DNA of 58,821 nt. It comes from CAZJDM01 sp964544765 (lineage in GTDB: Bacteria > Bdellovibrionota_B > Oligoflexia > CAYFLR01). The notes beneath the pieces were generated by a model, which saw nothing but the letters and a program-made list of their open reading frames with translations, was not told where the DNA came from and did no database searches. Within the stretch, counting starts at the first letter, position 1. Each line of letters opens with the position of its first letter. The DNA lies in contig CAZJDM010000005.1 of NCBI GenBank assembly GCA_964544765.1, positions 1 to 58,821 on the forward strand, given 5' to 3'. Made by a program: the position numbers and the translations under genes. Shown piece by piece: positions 26,565 to 35,779 of the stretch.

Positions 26565-28454
26565 ATGAATATGGCAAAAGATATGCTGTTTAGAATCAGG
26601 TTCATAATGCTGTTAAGCCTGGTATTCCTAGTACTGACTTGTAAAAAACGCAGTAGTGAAATTAAGTCTGTAAATGGATATAGTCAATCATTTATATCGT
26701 TATCAGCGCAACTCAAAAATATTATGGGCACTCTAGATGATAACAGAAAAAGGAAATTGGGGGAGGAGCTACAGTCTTCAGATTTATCCCTTAAAGAGAG
26801 GAATAGACTTTTTTATCGGGCGACAAAGAATAATGGTATTAAAATTACCGATCTGAAGTATATTCTGACCACTTTAATGAATAGTGGTGCTGATACCAGC
26901 GAGGCGATGTATGATCGGGGAGATAACTCTGTGGCTTGTGAGACGGTTAGTAAAACTTTGTCTAATGTTATTTCTGAGAAACATCATATGGATCGTTTTC
27001 TACAAAAAAAAGCAACTCAGAGAAGCAATTATTTAACTGATGAACAAAAACTAGCAATTTTTAGTAACTGCCAAGGTTTAGTCATCAAAAGAGAATCTTT
27101 TTTTTGTCCCACTGAAGCTGTCTATGAAGACGTGATTATCTGTCCGGAAGGTTGGCAAGTTTTTTACAATGAAATGGTGACATATACCTCGAGTTATTTA
27201 AGTGGATGTAGATACGATAATCAAAAAAGTAAAACTTGGGCAATTGAACCTGCAAAATGGGTACAGTATTTCCCTAAGTGCAGGAGCTCCCATCACGAAC
27301 ATAAGGGAGTGAAAGAAACACATGCGTGTATATTACCAAAAAACGCATCTATAAGTGATTACCAATGTCCTGATGAGTGGAAAGAAGAAAAAAATATGAA
27401 TTTTCCAATAGCCGCAGAATGTGCAGATAATCTAGGTAAGTGTGAGCCTTCTTATGATGATGCAGATGGAAAACTCTTATCCAAAATTGAAGAAGTCTCT
27501 TTAATTGAATGTAAATTTGAAAGAAAAGAGATGAAACAAAAGATATTAAAAGATCCAGAAACTAATAGATTATATCGAGAATATGAAAGTAACTATTCAT
27601 GGACTCGTGATAGGGCAATTGAAGTAATTGGCATTTTGGACCGTGTTGGATTAGATTTTGATTTACCTTGTTTTACAGCACCAACAATAAAAGATTATTT
27701 AAACATGAATTCAGATGCTTTTGGAGAAAGAGCGGAAGATTTAAAAAATCTGATATTCGCGGGATCCGATCAAGGAATTCCTATTGCAGACTATTTGAAT
27801 AAACATCCCAAACCAAGAAAATCAGATATGAAAATGATAAGCGTTGATGATATAGCTAATGGAAAAGAAGCAGGATTCCTCGTAAAGGGTTTAGAGCTGT
27901 TTTTCTTATCTCATACAGCTCTATCAGGTAAAAAGAAAAGCTGGTTAGGCGGGATATTTATTGAAAAACAATGTCAATTACCTAGTAGTTATGAACCTTT
28001 TATTCCTGAAGCGTATGATACTATAGCTAAAGAGGGCCAGTTAGATCATTCATTATATTTTTCTGGTTTAAAAAGTATGATTTGGGATGTTACCTGGCAA
28101 GAATTTCAATCAGAAATTACTCCAAATGAAAGTCTTGAGTGTAAAGAATCCAATTGTTTTTTTCGCTATCTTTTGTCTAATTGGCATGATTCAAATTGTC
28201 CCATTTACCTATTAATGATGAAGATACCCAATAACTTAGCTCAAAATCATCAAAACAGACTACCAACTCATGCTTATACTAGGCAAGAATATTGGGATAC
28301 ATTAACCAGTCATCAAAAATTCTATTTTCCTTTTATTCGTACTTCTAATCAATTAAGAGGAAGCTCTTTACAATGTAGTGGTCAACAAGACAGATTGATC
28401 AATATTGCCTGCATACCTGAAATAAACTTAGATGAACTGTTTAAATACAGATAA
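26565..28454 (+). CDS. Cys-rich lipoprotein, paralogue 1
   Basis: The protein has 629 residues, a signal peptide and lipobox LVLTC. Residues about 100-320 hold many cysteines, with repeated short motifs such as FFCPTEAVYEDVIICPEGW and YQCPDEWKEE. The C-terminal third (HPKPRKSDMK to the end) is helical and charged, with more Cys. No known domain was recognised. ATG 26565 is preferred over ATG 26556, because it aligns with paralogue 2 and leaves a usable gap after GAGGAG. Paralogue 2 starts about 3.9 kb downstream. It is Gly-poor and large, and probably faces the periplasm or cell surface. Confidence 0.7.
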   Translation: MNMAKDMLFRIRFIMLLSLVFLVLTCKKRSSEIKSVNGYSQSFISLSAQLKNIMGTLDDNRKRKLGEELQSSDLSLKERNRLFYRATKNNGIKITDLKYILTTLMNSGADTSEAMYDRGDNSVACETVSKTLSNVISEKHHMDRFLQKKATQRSNYLTDEQKLAIFSNCQGLVIKRESFFCPTEAVYEDVIICPEGWQVFYNEMVTYTSSYLSGCRYDNQKSKTWAIEPAKWVQYFPKCRSSHHEHKGVKETHACILPKNASISDYQCPDEWKEEKNMNFPIAAECADNLGKCEPSYDDADGKLLSKIEEVSLIECKFERKEMKQKILKDPETNRLYREYESNYSWTRDRAIEVIGILDRVGLDFDLPCFTAPTIKDYLNMNSDAFGERAEDLKNLIFAGSDQGIPIADYLNKHPKPRKSDMKMISVDDIANGKEAGFLVKGLELFFLSHTALSGKKKSWLGGIFIEKQCQLPSSYEPFIPEAYDTIAKEGQLDHSLYFSGLKSMIWDVTWQEFQSEITPNESLECKESNCFFRYLLSNWHDSNCPIYLLMMKIPNNLAQNHQNRLPTHAYTRQEYWDTLTSHQKFYFPFIRTSNQLRGSSLQCSGQQDRLINIACIPEINLDELFKYR

Positions 28455-28510
28455 AATTCCCAAATATTTTTCATTGCTTTTGATTTATAATTATCGTACA
28501 ATTTTAAATT

Positions 28511-29039
28511 ATGTTTGGTAGATTGAGTAACTTATCGAAAAATAGAAGTTTTTTCTTATTTGGAGCTCGTGCTACAGGTAAATTTGCTTCCTTTTCATCA
28601 ATCTATTCGTAAACGATTTTTTAAAAACCCCAAATTTTATTTTTTCGATACTGGAGTTAAGCGAGCATTAGAAAGAAAACTGCATATACCAGTTCACCCA
28701 GCAACATCAGAATATGGTAAATTATTTGAAGAATTTATCATTACTGAAGTTTTTAGACTCAATCATTATTATAAAGCTGACTACTCACTTTCTTATATTT
28801 GCACAAAAGATCAAGTAGAAGTTGACTTAATTATAGAGAGACCCGGTAGTCCTCTTTTTTTAATAGAGATAAAATCTAAAGAAAAAATCAGCATAGATGA
28901 TACCAGACAATTAAAAAACATCTCCAAAGATTTAACAAATGCTAAACCTTTTATTTGGTCTAATGACCCAATATCTAAAATTATTAATGGTGTTGAATGT
29001 GTTCCCTGGAGAGAAGGTCTCAAGCATGTCTTTTCATAG
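28511..29039 (+). pseudogene. Broken AAA_14/DUF4143 ATPase gene (internal deletion and frameshift)
   Basis: ATG 28511 opens a frame encoding MFGRLSNLSKNRSFFLFGAR and then ATGK, the start of the usual AAA_14 N-terminus with a Walker A-like GARATGK. This frame stops near 28613. From about 28580 a second frame continues as the C-terminal DUF4143 part (LPFHQSIRKRFF...FYFFDTGV...EVDLIIE...LIEIKSKE) to the stop at 29039. The central ATPase core, about 200 residues with Walker B, is missing. The gene is therefore a deletion remnant. Its sequence is a different subfamily from the intact ATPase next to it. A TATAAT at 28486-28491 may be its old -10 box. Confidence 0.8.
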
Positions 29040-29047
29040 TTTTTAAT

Positions 29048-29089
29048 AATTGTGCGGCCATGTTTTTCCACAGTCATGGTCGCACAATT
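29048..29089. terminator. Long inverted repeat between the two ATPase loci
   Basis: Bases 29049-29062 pair with 29075-29088 in a 14-bp stem with one G-T pair, extended by one A-T at the ends, with a 12-nt loop. The right arm is followed by TTAAAAAAAA. It starts 9 nt after the pseudogene stop. It may be the pseudogene's old terminator or a mobile-element trace. Confidence 0.5.
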
Positions 29090-29135
29090 TAAAAAAAATG
29101 TTGATACCGGTAAATTCTTAATGTATCCTTAAGAA

Positions 29136-30374
29136 ATGGACGCTGTTGTACGAAATGAAATGAGAAAAATTAACGCCCTTTTAGAAATATTTCCAACAGT
29201 TCTGATACTTGGCGTTCGTCAATGTGGTAAAACATCGCTTGCTAAAATGGCAAGACCTAATTGGAAATATTTTGACTTAGAAAATAGTAAAGACCGCACT
29301 TTTATTTCTAAAGACTTTGATTTTTTCTTTGAAGAATACAATAGTCATATCATTATCGATGAAGCTCAAGAACTCCCAGAATTATTTAAAAACATACGAG
29401 GTGTTATTGATCAAAAACGATCTATAAAAAATCGTTTTATCCTGACAGGATCAAGTTCTCCAGATCTTATATCATTAGCCAGTGATTCTTTAGCTGGTAG
29501 AGTTGGTCTTATTGAACTAGGAACCTTAAAAGTAAATGAACAGGAAAATCGCCCTTTACCCCAATTCTATTCTATTTTTGAAGAAAAGGTTTCCACAGAA
29601 ACAATCAAGTTTTTAAAAAGTCTTAATCAGGAACCATCTAAGGACATTATTAAATATTTTTTAAAGGGAGGATATCCAGAGCCAGTTTTACAAAAAAGTG
29701 AAAAGTATTATCATCATTGGATGCAAAATTATTTTGATTCTTATATTAATCGAGATGTTAGAAAACTTTTCCCCAAACTCAACCTTGAGAGATATCAGCG
29801 TTTTATTCAAATGCTTTCTGAATTATCAGGAACAGTGTTAAATAGAGCTCAAATAGGAATATCATTAGATATTAACGAGGTTAGTATAAGAGATTATCTT
29901 GAGATTGCTGATAAAACATTTGTTTGGAGAAATATACCTTCTTATGAAGGTTCAAAATCTAAATCAATCATTAAAATGAAAAAGGGAATTTTAAGAGATT
30001 CAGGACTTACCCACTATCTTTCAGATATTATTACTAGAGAACAATTAATTCGCTCTCCTAAGGTGGGGCAGAATTTTGAGGCCTTCATTATAGAAGAAAT
30101 TATCAAAGGTTTACATAATAGTAATTGCCATAAATGGGATTATTTTTATTATAGGACTAAACATGGAGCGGAAATTGATTTGGTTCTGACAGGTCATTTT
30201 GAAATATTGCCTATCGAAATTAAATTTTCTAAAAGTGCTAATCCCAAATCATTACACTCTTTAAAGCGATTTCTGGAACAAGAAAAACTTCCCTTAGGAG
30301 TCCTGATAAATAATGATGACGAAATAAAAATGTTGTCTAAAAATATTATTCAAATTCCTAGTTTCTTGTTATAA
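29136..30374 (+). CDS. AAA_14/DUF4143 family ATPase (COG1373)
   Basis: This cytoplasmic protein has 412 residues. The AAA domain shows Walker A GVRQCGKTS (Gly26-Thr33), Walker B IIIDEAQEL (Asp75-Glu76) and sensor-like RFILTGSSSPDL. A middle winged-helix-like region (about 205-260) is followed by the DUF4143 domain, with DSGLTHYL and AEIDLVL...LPIEIKFSK. The D...ExK arrangement resembles the PD-(D/E)xK nuclease fold. These proteins are abundant, often strain-variable, and of unknown function. The gene is intact, and its stop codon lies inside the -10 box of the lipoprotein gene that follows 51 nt later. Confidence 0.85.
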   Translation: MDAVVRNEMRKINALLEIFPTVLILGVRQCGKTSLAKMARPNWKYFDLENSKDRTFISKDFDFFFEEYNSHIIIDEAQELPELFKNIRGVIDQKRSIKNRFILTGSSSPDLISLASDSLAGRVGLIELGTLKVNEQENRPLPQFYSIFEEKVSTETIKFLKSLNQEPSKDIIKYFLKGGYPEPVLQKSEKYYHHWMQNYFDSYINRDVRKLFPKLNLERYQRFIQMLSELSGTVLNRAQIGISLDINEVSIRDYLEIADKTFVWRNIPSYEGSKSKSIIKMKKGILRDSGLTHYLSDIITREQLIRSPKVGQNFEAFIIEEIIKGLHNSNCHKWDYFYYRTKHGAEIDLVLTGHFEILPIEIKFSKSANPKSLHSLKRFLEQEKLPLGVLINNDDEIKMLSKNIIQIPSFLL

Positions 30375-30375
30375 T
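30370..30375 (+). promoter_or_regulatory. -10 box overlapping the ATPase stop codon
   Basis: TATAAT at 30370-30375 contains the TAA stop (30372-30374) of the ATPase gene and lies 50 nt before the ATG of lipoprotein paralogue 2. The same box is kept at 26513-26518 before paralogue 1. No strong -35 hexamer is visible. Confidence 0.5.
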
Positions 30376-30425
30376 CTAAATTACAAGCATTACAATTTAA
30401 AAAGAAGAGAAATAATGGTGGATAT

Positions 30426-32297
30426 ATGAATATGAAACAAAATAGATTGTTTAGAATAATGCTAATAATGTTATTAAGTCTAGTATTCCCAGTCCTGTCT
30501 TGTAAAATACGTAGTAGTAATATCAAATCTGGAAATCCAAATAAGCTATTATTTGATTCATTATCAACTCAATTAACTAATACTAATATTGGTATTTTAG
30601 ACGATGAGAAAAAAATGAAATTGGTGGCAGATCTACAGTCACCAGATTTATCTATTGTTGATAAGAATAAACTTTTCTATAATGTCACAGAGAATGAGGG
30701 TCTTCAAGTTACCGATATGGAATTTATTTTGACCACTCTAATAGATAGTGGCGCTGATACCAAAATGGCGTGGTCAGATTTGGGTGATAAGTCAGTAGCT
30801 TGTGAGGTGGTGAGTAATACTTTGGCTGGTGTTTCTTCTGAGAAACATGATATGGATAGTCTTCTACGAACAAAAGCTACTCAAGGAAGTAATTATTTAA
30901 CTGATGAACAAAAACGAGCAATTGTAAATAATTGTCGATTTTTAGGCCACTCAAATGATTCTTTTTATTGTAACACTGAGACTATCTATGAAGATGTTAT
31001 TAACTGTCCGGAAGGTTGGCAAGATTTTTACAATGAAGTGGAGGAAGATAGTTCTTTTATAAGTGGATGTAGGTTCGTTAAGCAAAAAAGTAAAACTTGG
31101 GTGATTGAACCCGCAAATTGGGGACAATATTTCCCCAATTGCAGGGGCTTCCATCACGACAATAAAGGAATAACAGAAACACATGGGTGTATATTACCAA
31201 AAAACGTTTCCATGAGTGATTACGGATGTCCTGATGGGTGGAAAGAAGAAAGGCATGATAATATATCAATGCCCGTGGAATGTATAAATAATCTTGGTGA
31301 GTGTGAACCTCTTTATGATGATGATGGAAGTATTTTATCCTCAGTTGAAGAAGTATCTGGAATTGAATGTAAATATGAAAGAAAAGAGATCAAACAAAAA
31401 ATATTGGGAGATCCGGAAACTAAGAGATTATATCAAGAATATGAAAGTAATTATTTAAGTGCCCGTGATAGAGCAATTGAAGTAATTGGTGTTTTGGGCC
31501 GTGTTGGTTTAGATTTTGAATTACCTTGTTATGCATCATCAATTGCTGATTTTATAAATGATAGTTTGAGTGAGTTTGGAGAGAAAGCAGATGAATTAAG
31601 AAGTCTAATTTCCACAGGAGTCAGTCAGGTAAGTACTCTTCAGAAACATCCTAAACCAAAAAAATCCGATATGAAAATGATAAGCGTTGACGATATAGCT
31701 AATGGAAAAGAAGCAGGATTCCTCGTAAGGGGTCTAGAGTTGTTTTTCTTATTTCATACAGATCTGTCAGGTAAAAAGAAAAGCTGGTTAGGCGGGATAT
31801 TTATTCAAAAACAATGTCAATTACCTAGAAGTTATAAACCTTTTATTCCTGAGGCGTATGATACTATAGCTAAAAAGGGCCGGTTAGATCATTCTTTATA
31901 TTTTCCTGGTTTAAAAAGTATGATTTGGGATGTTACCTGGCAAGAATTCCAATTAGAAATTACACCAAATGAAAATCTTAAGTGTAAAGAATCCAATTGT
32001 TTTTTTCGCTCTCTTTTGGCTAATTGGCATGAATCCAATTGTCCCATTTACCTATTAATGATGAAGATACCCAATAATTTAGCTCAAAATCATCAAAACG
32101 GACTACCAACTCATGCTTATACCAGGCAAGAGTATTGGGATACATTAACCGATCATCAAAAGTTCTATTTTCCTTTTATTCGAACTTCTAACCAATTAAA
32201 AGGGAACTCTTTACAATGTAGTGGTCAACAAGACAGATTGATCAATATTGCCTGCATACCTGAAATAAACTTAGATGAACTGTTTAAATACAGATAA
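30426..32297 (+). CDS. Cys-rich lipoprotein, paralogue 2
   Basis: The protein has 623 residues and the same plan as the paralogue at 26565: a signal peptide with lipobox FPVLSC, a Cys-rich middle with YCNTETIYEDVINCPEGW and YGCPDGWKEE, and a charged helical C-terminal third. The last 210 residues are almost the same as in paralogue 1 (final ELFKYR identical), while the N-terminal and 360-410 regions differ much more. The DNA similarity ends at the stop codon. It follows the intact ATPase gene by 51 nt and may be co-transcribed with it as well as using the internal promoter. The function is unknown. Confidence 0.7.
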   Translation: MNMKQNRLFRIMLIMLLSLVFPVLSCKIRSSNIKSGNPNKLLFDSLSTQLTNTNIGILDDEKKMKLVADLQSPDLSIVDKNKLFYNVTENEGLQVTDMEFILTTLIDSGADTKMAWSDLGDKSVACEVVSNTLAGVSSEKHDMDSLLRTKATQGSNYLTDEQKRAIVNNCRFLGHSNDSFYCNTETIYEDVINCPEGWQDFYNEVEEDSSFISGCRFVKQKSKTWVIEPANWGQYFPNCRGFHHDNKGITETHGCILPKNVSMSDYGCPDGWKEERHDNISMPVECINNLGECEPLYDDDGSILSSVEEVSGIECKYERKEIKQKILGDPETKRLYQEYESNYLSARDRAIEVIGVLGRVGLDFELPCYASSIADFINDSLSEFGEKADELRSLISTGVSQVSTLQKHPKPKKSDMKMISVDDIANGKEAGFLVRGLELFFLFHTDLSGKKKSWLGGIFIQKQCQLPRSYKPFIPEAYDTIAKKGRLDHSLYFPGLKSMIWDVTWQEFQLEITPNENLKCKESNCFFRSLLANWHESNCPIYLLMMKIPNNLAQNHQNGLPTHAYTRQEYWDTLTDHQKFYFPFIRTSNQLKGNSLQCSGQQDRLINIACIPEINLDELFKYR

Positions 32298-32389
32298 AAC
32301 ATGTTTTTATAGTATTTCGTAAATTTATATACTTTCTTTCCATAACATACTATAATTATGATAATATCCAAATATAACTAGGAGCTATT

Positions 32390-33037
32390 ATGGAAAAAAT
32401 AAAACGAAGGCAATTTTGGGTTAATTTTAAATTTCAATTTCAATTTATCATGTTTATGCTAGCGATAGCTTTAATTGAAATAATTGTTTTTTACGGAATT
32501 GAGATTTATTTTGTTAAGGCCATATTTGCTGATAAGGCTAATATTTGTAATTCCTCTAATCAATTATTCGAATATCTAAATTCTGATATTAAGCAGAAAC
32601 TGGATTTAATTTTCCTTATCAAATCGGCATTGATCATCATCTTCTTGGTTACAGGGGGGGTGCTTTATTCTCATCGAATAGCCGGTCCTCTTTATAAAAT
32701 GCGTAGACATATGCAAGATATAACTAAAGGTAAAAAATTAGATACTTTAAAAATTCAATTTAGAAGAAGAGATTTCTTTCATGAGATGGTGAATGTTTAT
32801 AATCATATGATCAGATGCCTTATCAACAGAAGTGGTGGTGGAAGCAGTGGTGGAAGCAGTGGTGGAGATAGTAGTGGGAGTGGCAATGGAAACGGCAGCG
32901 GAAGCAGTAATGTAAACGGCAGTGAGAGTGGTAGTGGAGATGACAGTGGTAATGTAAACGGTAGTGAGAGTGGTAGTGGAGATGGCAGTAGTAATGGAAA
33001 TAGTAGTGAAAGCGGTAATGGAAGTGACAATGAATAA
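32390..33037 (+). CDS. HAMP-domain membrane protein with Gly/Ser/Asn tail
   Basis: The 215-residue protein has two transmembrane helices (about 18-45 and 78-100) around a 35-residue periplasmic loop. A HAMP domain follows at about 100-145 (HRIAGPLYKMRRHMQDI, with the typical P and the end of helix 2). Residues 146-215 are a low-complexity GGSSGG/SGSGNGNGS tail. There is no kinase, cyclase or methyl-accepting domain, so it is a HAMP relay without an output. AGGAG lies 6 nt before the ATG. Its stop abuts the stop of the convergent prfC with no gap. Confidence 0.65.
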   Translation: MEKIKRRQFWVNFKFQFQFIMFMLAIALIEIIVFYGIEIYFVKAIFADKANICNSSNQLFEYLNSDIKQKLDLIFLIKSALIIIFLVTGGVLYSHRIAGPLYKMRRHMQDITKGKKLDTLKIQFRRRDFFHEMVNVYNHMIRCLINRSGGGSSGGSSGGDSSGSGNGNGSGSSNVNGSESGSGDDSGNVNGSESGSGDGSSNGNSSESGNGSDNE

Positions 33038-34645
33038 TTAGTCTTCAGAGGTTCCTCGGAAATTAATTCCGGGATAATTTTTTTTGATATAATCAAACCA
33101 CCAATCGCCTTTAGCTAGGAAGACCTTTTTATTGTTGGTGTCATAGGCAATATCTTGTCCATATTCGCTTTCTAATTTAATTAGAGCATTTTCATCGTTG
33201 GATTGAATCCATTTGGCTTGAGTGTAAGGTAGCGATACAAACTTTCCTTCCACAGAATACTCATTTTGCAGGCGAAACTTGACCACATCAAATTGCAGGG
33301 TTCCAACGGCTCCTAAAATAAGATCTCCTCCAGTGAATGGCTTGAAAACCTGGGTTGCCCCTTCCTCTGAAAGTTGAACCAAACCTTTGATTAATTGTTT
33401 TCCCTTTAGAGGACTTTTTAAAACAACTCTCATGAAGTGTTCAGGAGTAAAGTTAGGAAGTCCGGTGAAATGGAGAGATTTTTCACCTTCAGTCAGAGAA
33501 TCACCAATTTTAAAAAGTCCTGGATCATGGATTCCGATTATGTCTCCCGCATAAGCTTCTTCAATGGATGCTGATTTTTTGGCTAAAAACTTGGTTCCCC
33601 GTTGAATTTTAATTTCTCGATCCAGGCGGGTATGGTGTACTTTCATTCCAGGTAGAAAGGAACCAGAACATACCCTTAAAAAGGCGATACGATCTCGATG
33701 TTTTAAATCCATATTGGCTTGGATTTTAAATATGAAACCAGTAAATTTGTCTTCTATGGGTTCTACTTGTCGTTTGGTTCCATCTCTTTCTAAAGGAGGT
33801 GGCGCAACTGAACAAAAAGTATTTAATAAATGGTCGATACCAAAATTATGTAATGCGCTGCCAAAAAAAACGGGTGTTTGTTTTCCTTGCAGAAAAAGCT
33901 CTTTGTCAAAATCTCCGCATAAACCCATAATCATCTCAACTTGTTCTAATAATGGGTCCATAAACTCACCAATATGCCCCTTAACTTCATCAAGCTCAGG
34001 AGGAAGCTCCAGTAGGTCGGTGCCAAGTGGAACGTTTTTTACTTCTTCTGATTGGTTGTAGAAGCTAAATGATTTGGAGAAAATATTATAGGTTCCCTTA
34101 AAAGATTTACCCATAGAGATGGGCCAAGTCATGGGGACGCATTGAATATGGAGTATTTTTTCGATTTCTTCCAGCAGTTCAAACGGGTCTCGACCTTCTC
34201 GATCAAGTTTGTTGATAAATGTAATAATAGGAGTGTTGCGAATTCGACATACTTCCATTAATTTTTTAGTTTGCGTTTCTACTCCCTTTGCGGAATCAAT
34301 AACCATCACGGCTGAATCAACAGCAGTCAGTACCCTGTAAGTGTCTTCACTAAAGTCTTGATGTCCAGGGGTATCTAGCAAATTTACTAGATAATCATTA
34401 TAATCAAAAGTCATAACTGAAGAGTTAACCGATATACCTCTTTGTTTTTCAATTTCCAGCCAGTCAGAGGAAGCGTATCGAGTGGATTTACGAGCGCGGA
34501 CTGTACCGGCAATTTGGATAGCACCGCTTAAAAATAATAGTTTTTCAGTAAGTGTCGTTTTGCCGGCATCAGGGTGGGAAATAATGGCAAAGGTACGTCT
34601 TTTCTGGTTTTCAAGATTTAATTTATTTTGTGATAAATCGTTCAT
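33038..34645 (-). CDS. prfC: Peptide chain release factor 3
   Basis: The 535-residue GTPase is close to the E. coli length (529). RF3 releases RF1/RF2 from the ribosome after peptide hydrolysis. The G domain shows P-loop SHPDAGKTTL, DTPGHQDF and NKLDREGRDPF. It continues into EF-G-like domain 2 (GFIFKIQANMD) and the RF3 C-terminal domain (GAVGTLQFDVVKFRLQ). DAGKTT and the FQANMD-like segment distinguish RF3 from EF-G. It stands alone and shares its end with the convergent HAMP gene. Confidence 0.95.
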   Translation of the reverse strand: MNDLSQNKLNLENQKRRTFAIISHPDAGKTTLTEKLLFLSGAIQIAGTVRARKSTRYASSDWLEIEKQRGISVNSSVMTFDYNDYLVNLLDTPGHQDFSEDTYRVLTAVDSAVMVIDSAKGVETQTKKLMEVCRIRNTPIITFINKLDREGRDPFELLEEIEKILHIQCVPMTWPISMGKSFKGTYNIFSKSFSFYNQSEEVKNVPLGTDLLELPPELDEVKGHIGEFMDPLLEQVEMIMGLCGDFDKELFLQGKQTPVFFGSALHNFGIDHLLNTFCSVAPPPLERDGTKRQVEPIEDKFTGFIFKIQANMDLKHRDRIAFLRVCSGSFLPGMKVHHTRLDREIKIQRGTKFLAKKSASIEEAYAGDIIGIHDPGLFKIGDSLTEGEKSLHFTGLPNFTPEHFMRVVLKSPLKGKQLIKGLVQLSEEGATQVFKPFTGGDLILGAVGTLQFDVVKFRLQNEYSVEGKFVSLPYTQAKWIQSNDENALIKLESEYGQDIAYDTNNKKVFLAKGDWWFDYIKKNYPGINFRGTSED

Positions 34646-34706
34646 TATTAATTTGGTACGATTGTTAAATTCCTAATAAGAGTTAAAATTATAAACTGAG
34701 GCAAAC

Positions 34707-35504
34707 TTACTTGTAAACTCGACTATAATTCTTAGGCTGTAAAATATACATGATTATACTAATGAGAACCATGGCTATACAGAAAAGTTGCCCCATTGAT
34801 AGATTGAATATGACAAATCCTAGTTGTTCATCGGGTTTTCGGAAAAACTCGGTACAAAAGCGAAAAAATCCATATCCTCCTAAAAAGATACAACCCAGCG
34901 TACCATCTTTGAGTTTTCTATCTTTGAGAAAAAGTAAAATAAAAAATAATAAAAATCCTTCAGTGAGTGATTGGTATAGTTGAGATGGGTGACGTGGTAA
35001 GGAGCCTGCTTCATGTCCAGGGAAAATAACTCCCCATGTGCCATCAGTAAGTCTGCCATAAAGTTCGCCATTTATAAAATTACCTATACGGCCAAAGCCT
35101 AGGCCAAGAGGTACGGGGATTACCATAATGTCTGTGAGTTGAAGAAATTTAATGCCTTTTTTTCGGGCGAATAGCCAAGCACCTGTGATTACTCCAACTA
35201 ACCCTCCATGAAAGGATAATCCTCCTTTCCAATATTGAAAAATTTCGACTGGATTAGCTAAATATATCGAAGGATTATAGAAAAGGACATAAAACAATCT
35301 GGCTCCAAGTAATACTCCTAACATGGAGATTATGATTAAATTATCGACATCTTTATCTTGTAAGGCAATATGTCCTTTTTTTGCCAGACTACGGATAATA
35401 AAGAAAGCAGAGATAAAACCAACAATATACATTAAACTGTACCATCGGATAGCTAAAGGACCTATGCTAAATATAATAGGGTCTAAATTATGTTGATATA
35501 TCAT
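34707..35504 (-). CDS. lgt: Prolipoprotein diacylglyceryl transferase
   Basis: This 265-residue inner-membrane enzyme has seven predicted helices. It attaches diacylglycerol from phosphatidylglycerol to the lipobox Cys of prolipoproteins, the first step for the many lipoproteins in this window. The Lgt signature is GRIGNFINGELYG (Arg139, Asn142), and GLSFHGGL carries the essential-type His99. GAGGTAAGGG precedes ATG 35504. A lone gene, 61 nt upstream of prfC on the same strand. Confidence 0.95.
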   Translation of the reverse strand: MIYQHNLDPIIFSIGPLAIRWYSLMYIVGFISAFFIIRSLAKKGHIALQDKDVDNLIIISMLGVLLGARLFYVLFYNPSIYLANPVEIFQYWKGGLSFHGGLVGVITGAWLFARKKGIKFLQLTDIMVIPVPLGLGFGRIGNFINGELYGRLTDGTWGVIFPGHEAGSLPRHPSQLYQSLTEGFLLFFILLFLKDRKLKDGTLGCIFLGGYGFFRFCTEFFRKPDEQLGFVIFNLSMGQLFCIAMVLISIIMYILQPKNYSRVYK

Positions 35505-35779
35505 TCCCTTACCTCATTTAATAAATTTTATTCGTACTATCGGTTAATGAGAAAAATTACTGTCTAATAAAACAACAAAAGTTACATATAATAAACACTT
35601 TCTTATTAATAGTACCATAAAATTTCAAAGTCATTTCCTAGTCAGAACTTGTTGTTTATCTATTATTTCAAGCACTTTGATAATAATAGAGTTAAAGACC
35701 TATAGTTGGCATCCATTTCGCATATAACTATGAATACCTTGCCGATGGCAATGGTCAACAAGAAAGAGGGGATATTAGC
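35505..35779. other. Divergent intergenic region
   Basis: This 275-nt AT-rich gap lies between lgt and the next exported protein. A clear ribosome site (GAGGGG) stands at its right edge. No repeat, RNA or unambiguous promoter was seen. Confidence 0.4.

Noticed and set aside
28811..29077. 88-codon minus-strand frame over the ATPase pseudogene
   Set aside because: It is antisense to recognisable DUF4143 sequence and runs through the inverted repeat.
29048..29089. IS-element terminal repeat
   Set aside because: No transposase, target duplication or second end was found nearby, so only an inverted repeat is reported.
32803..33096. 97-codon minus-strand Leu/Pro-rich frame
   Set aside because: It is the antisense of the Gly/Ser tail of the HAMP protein and has no start signals.
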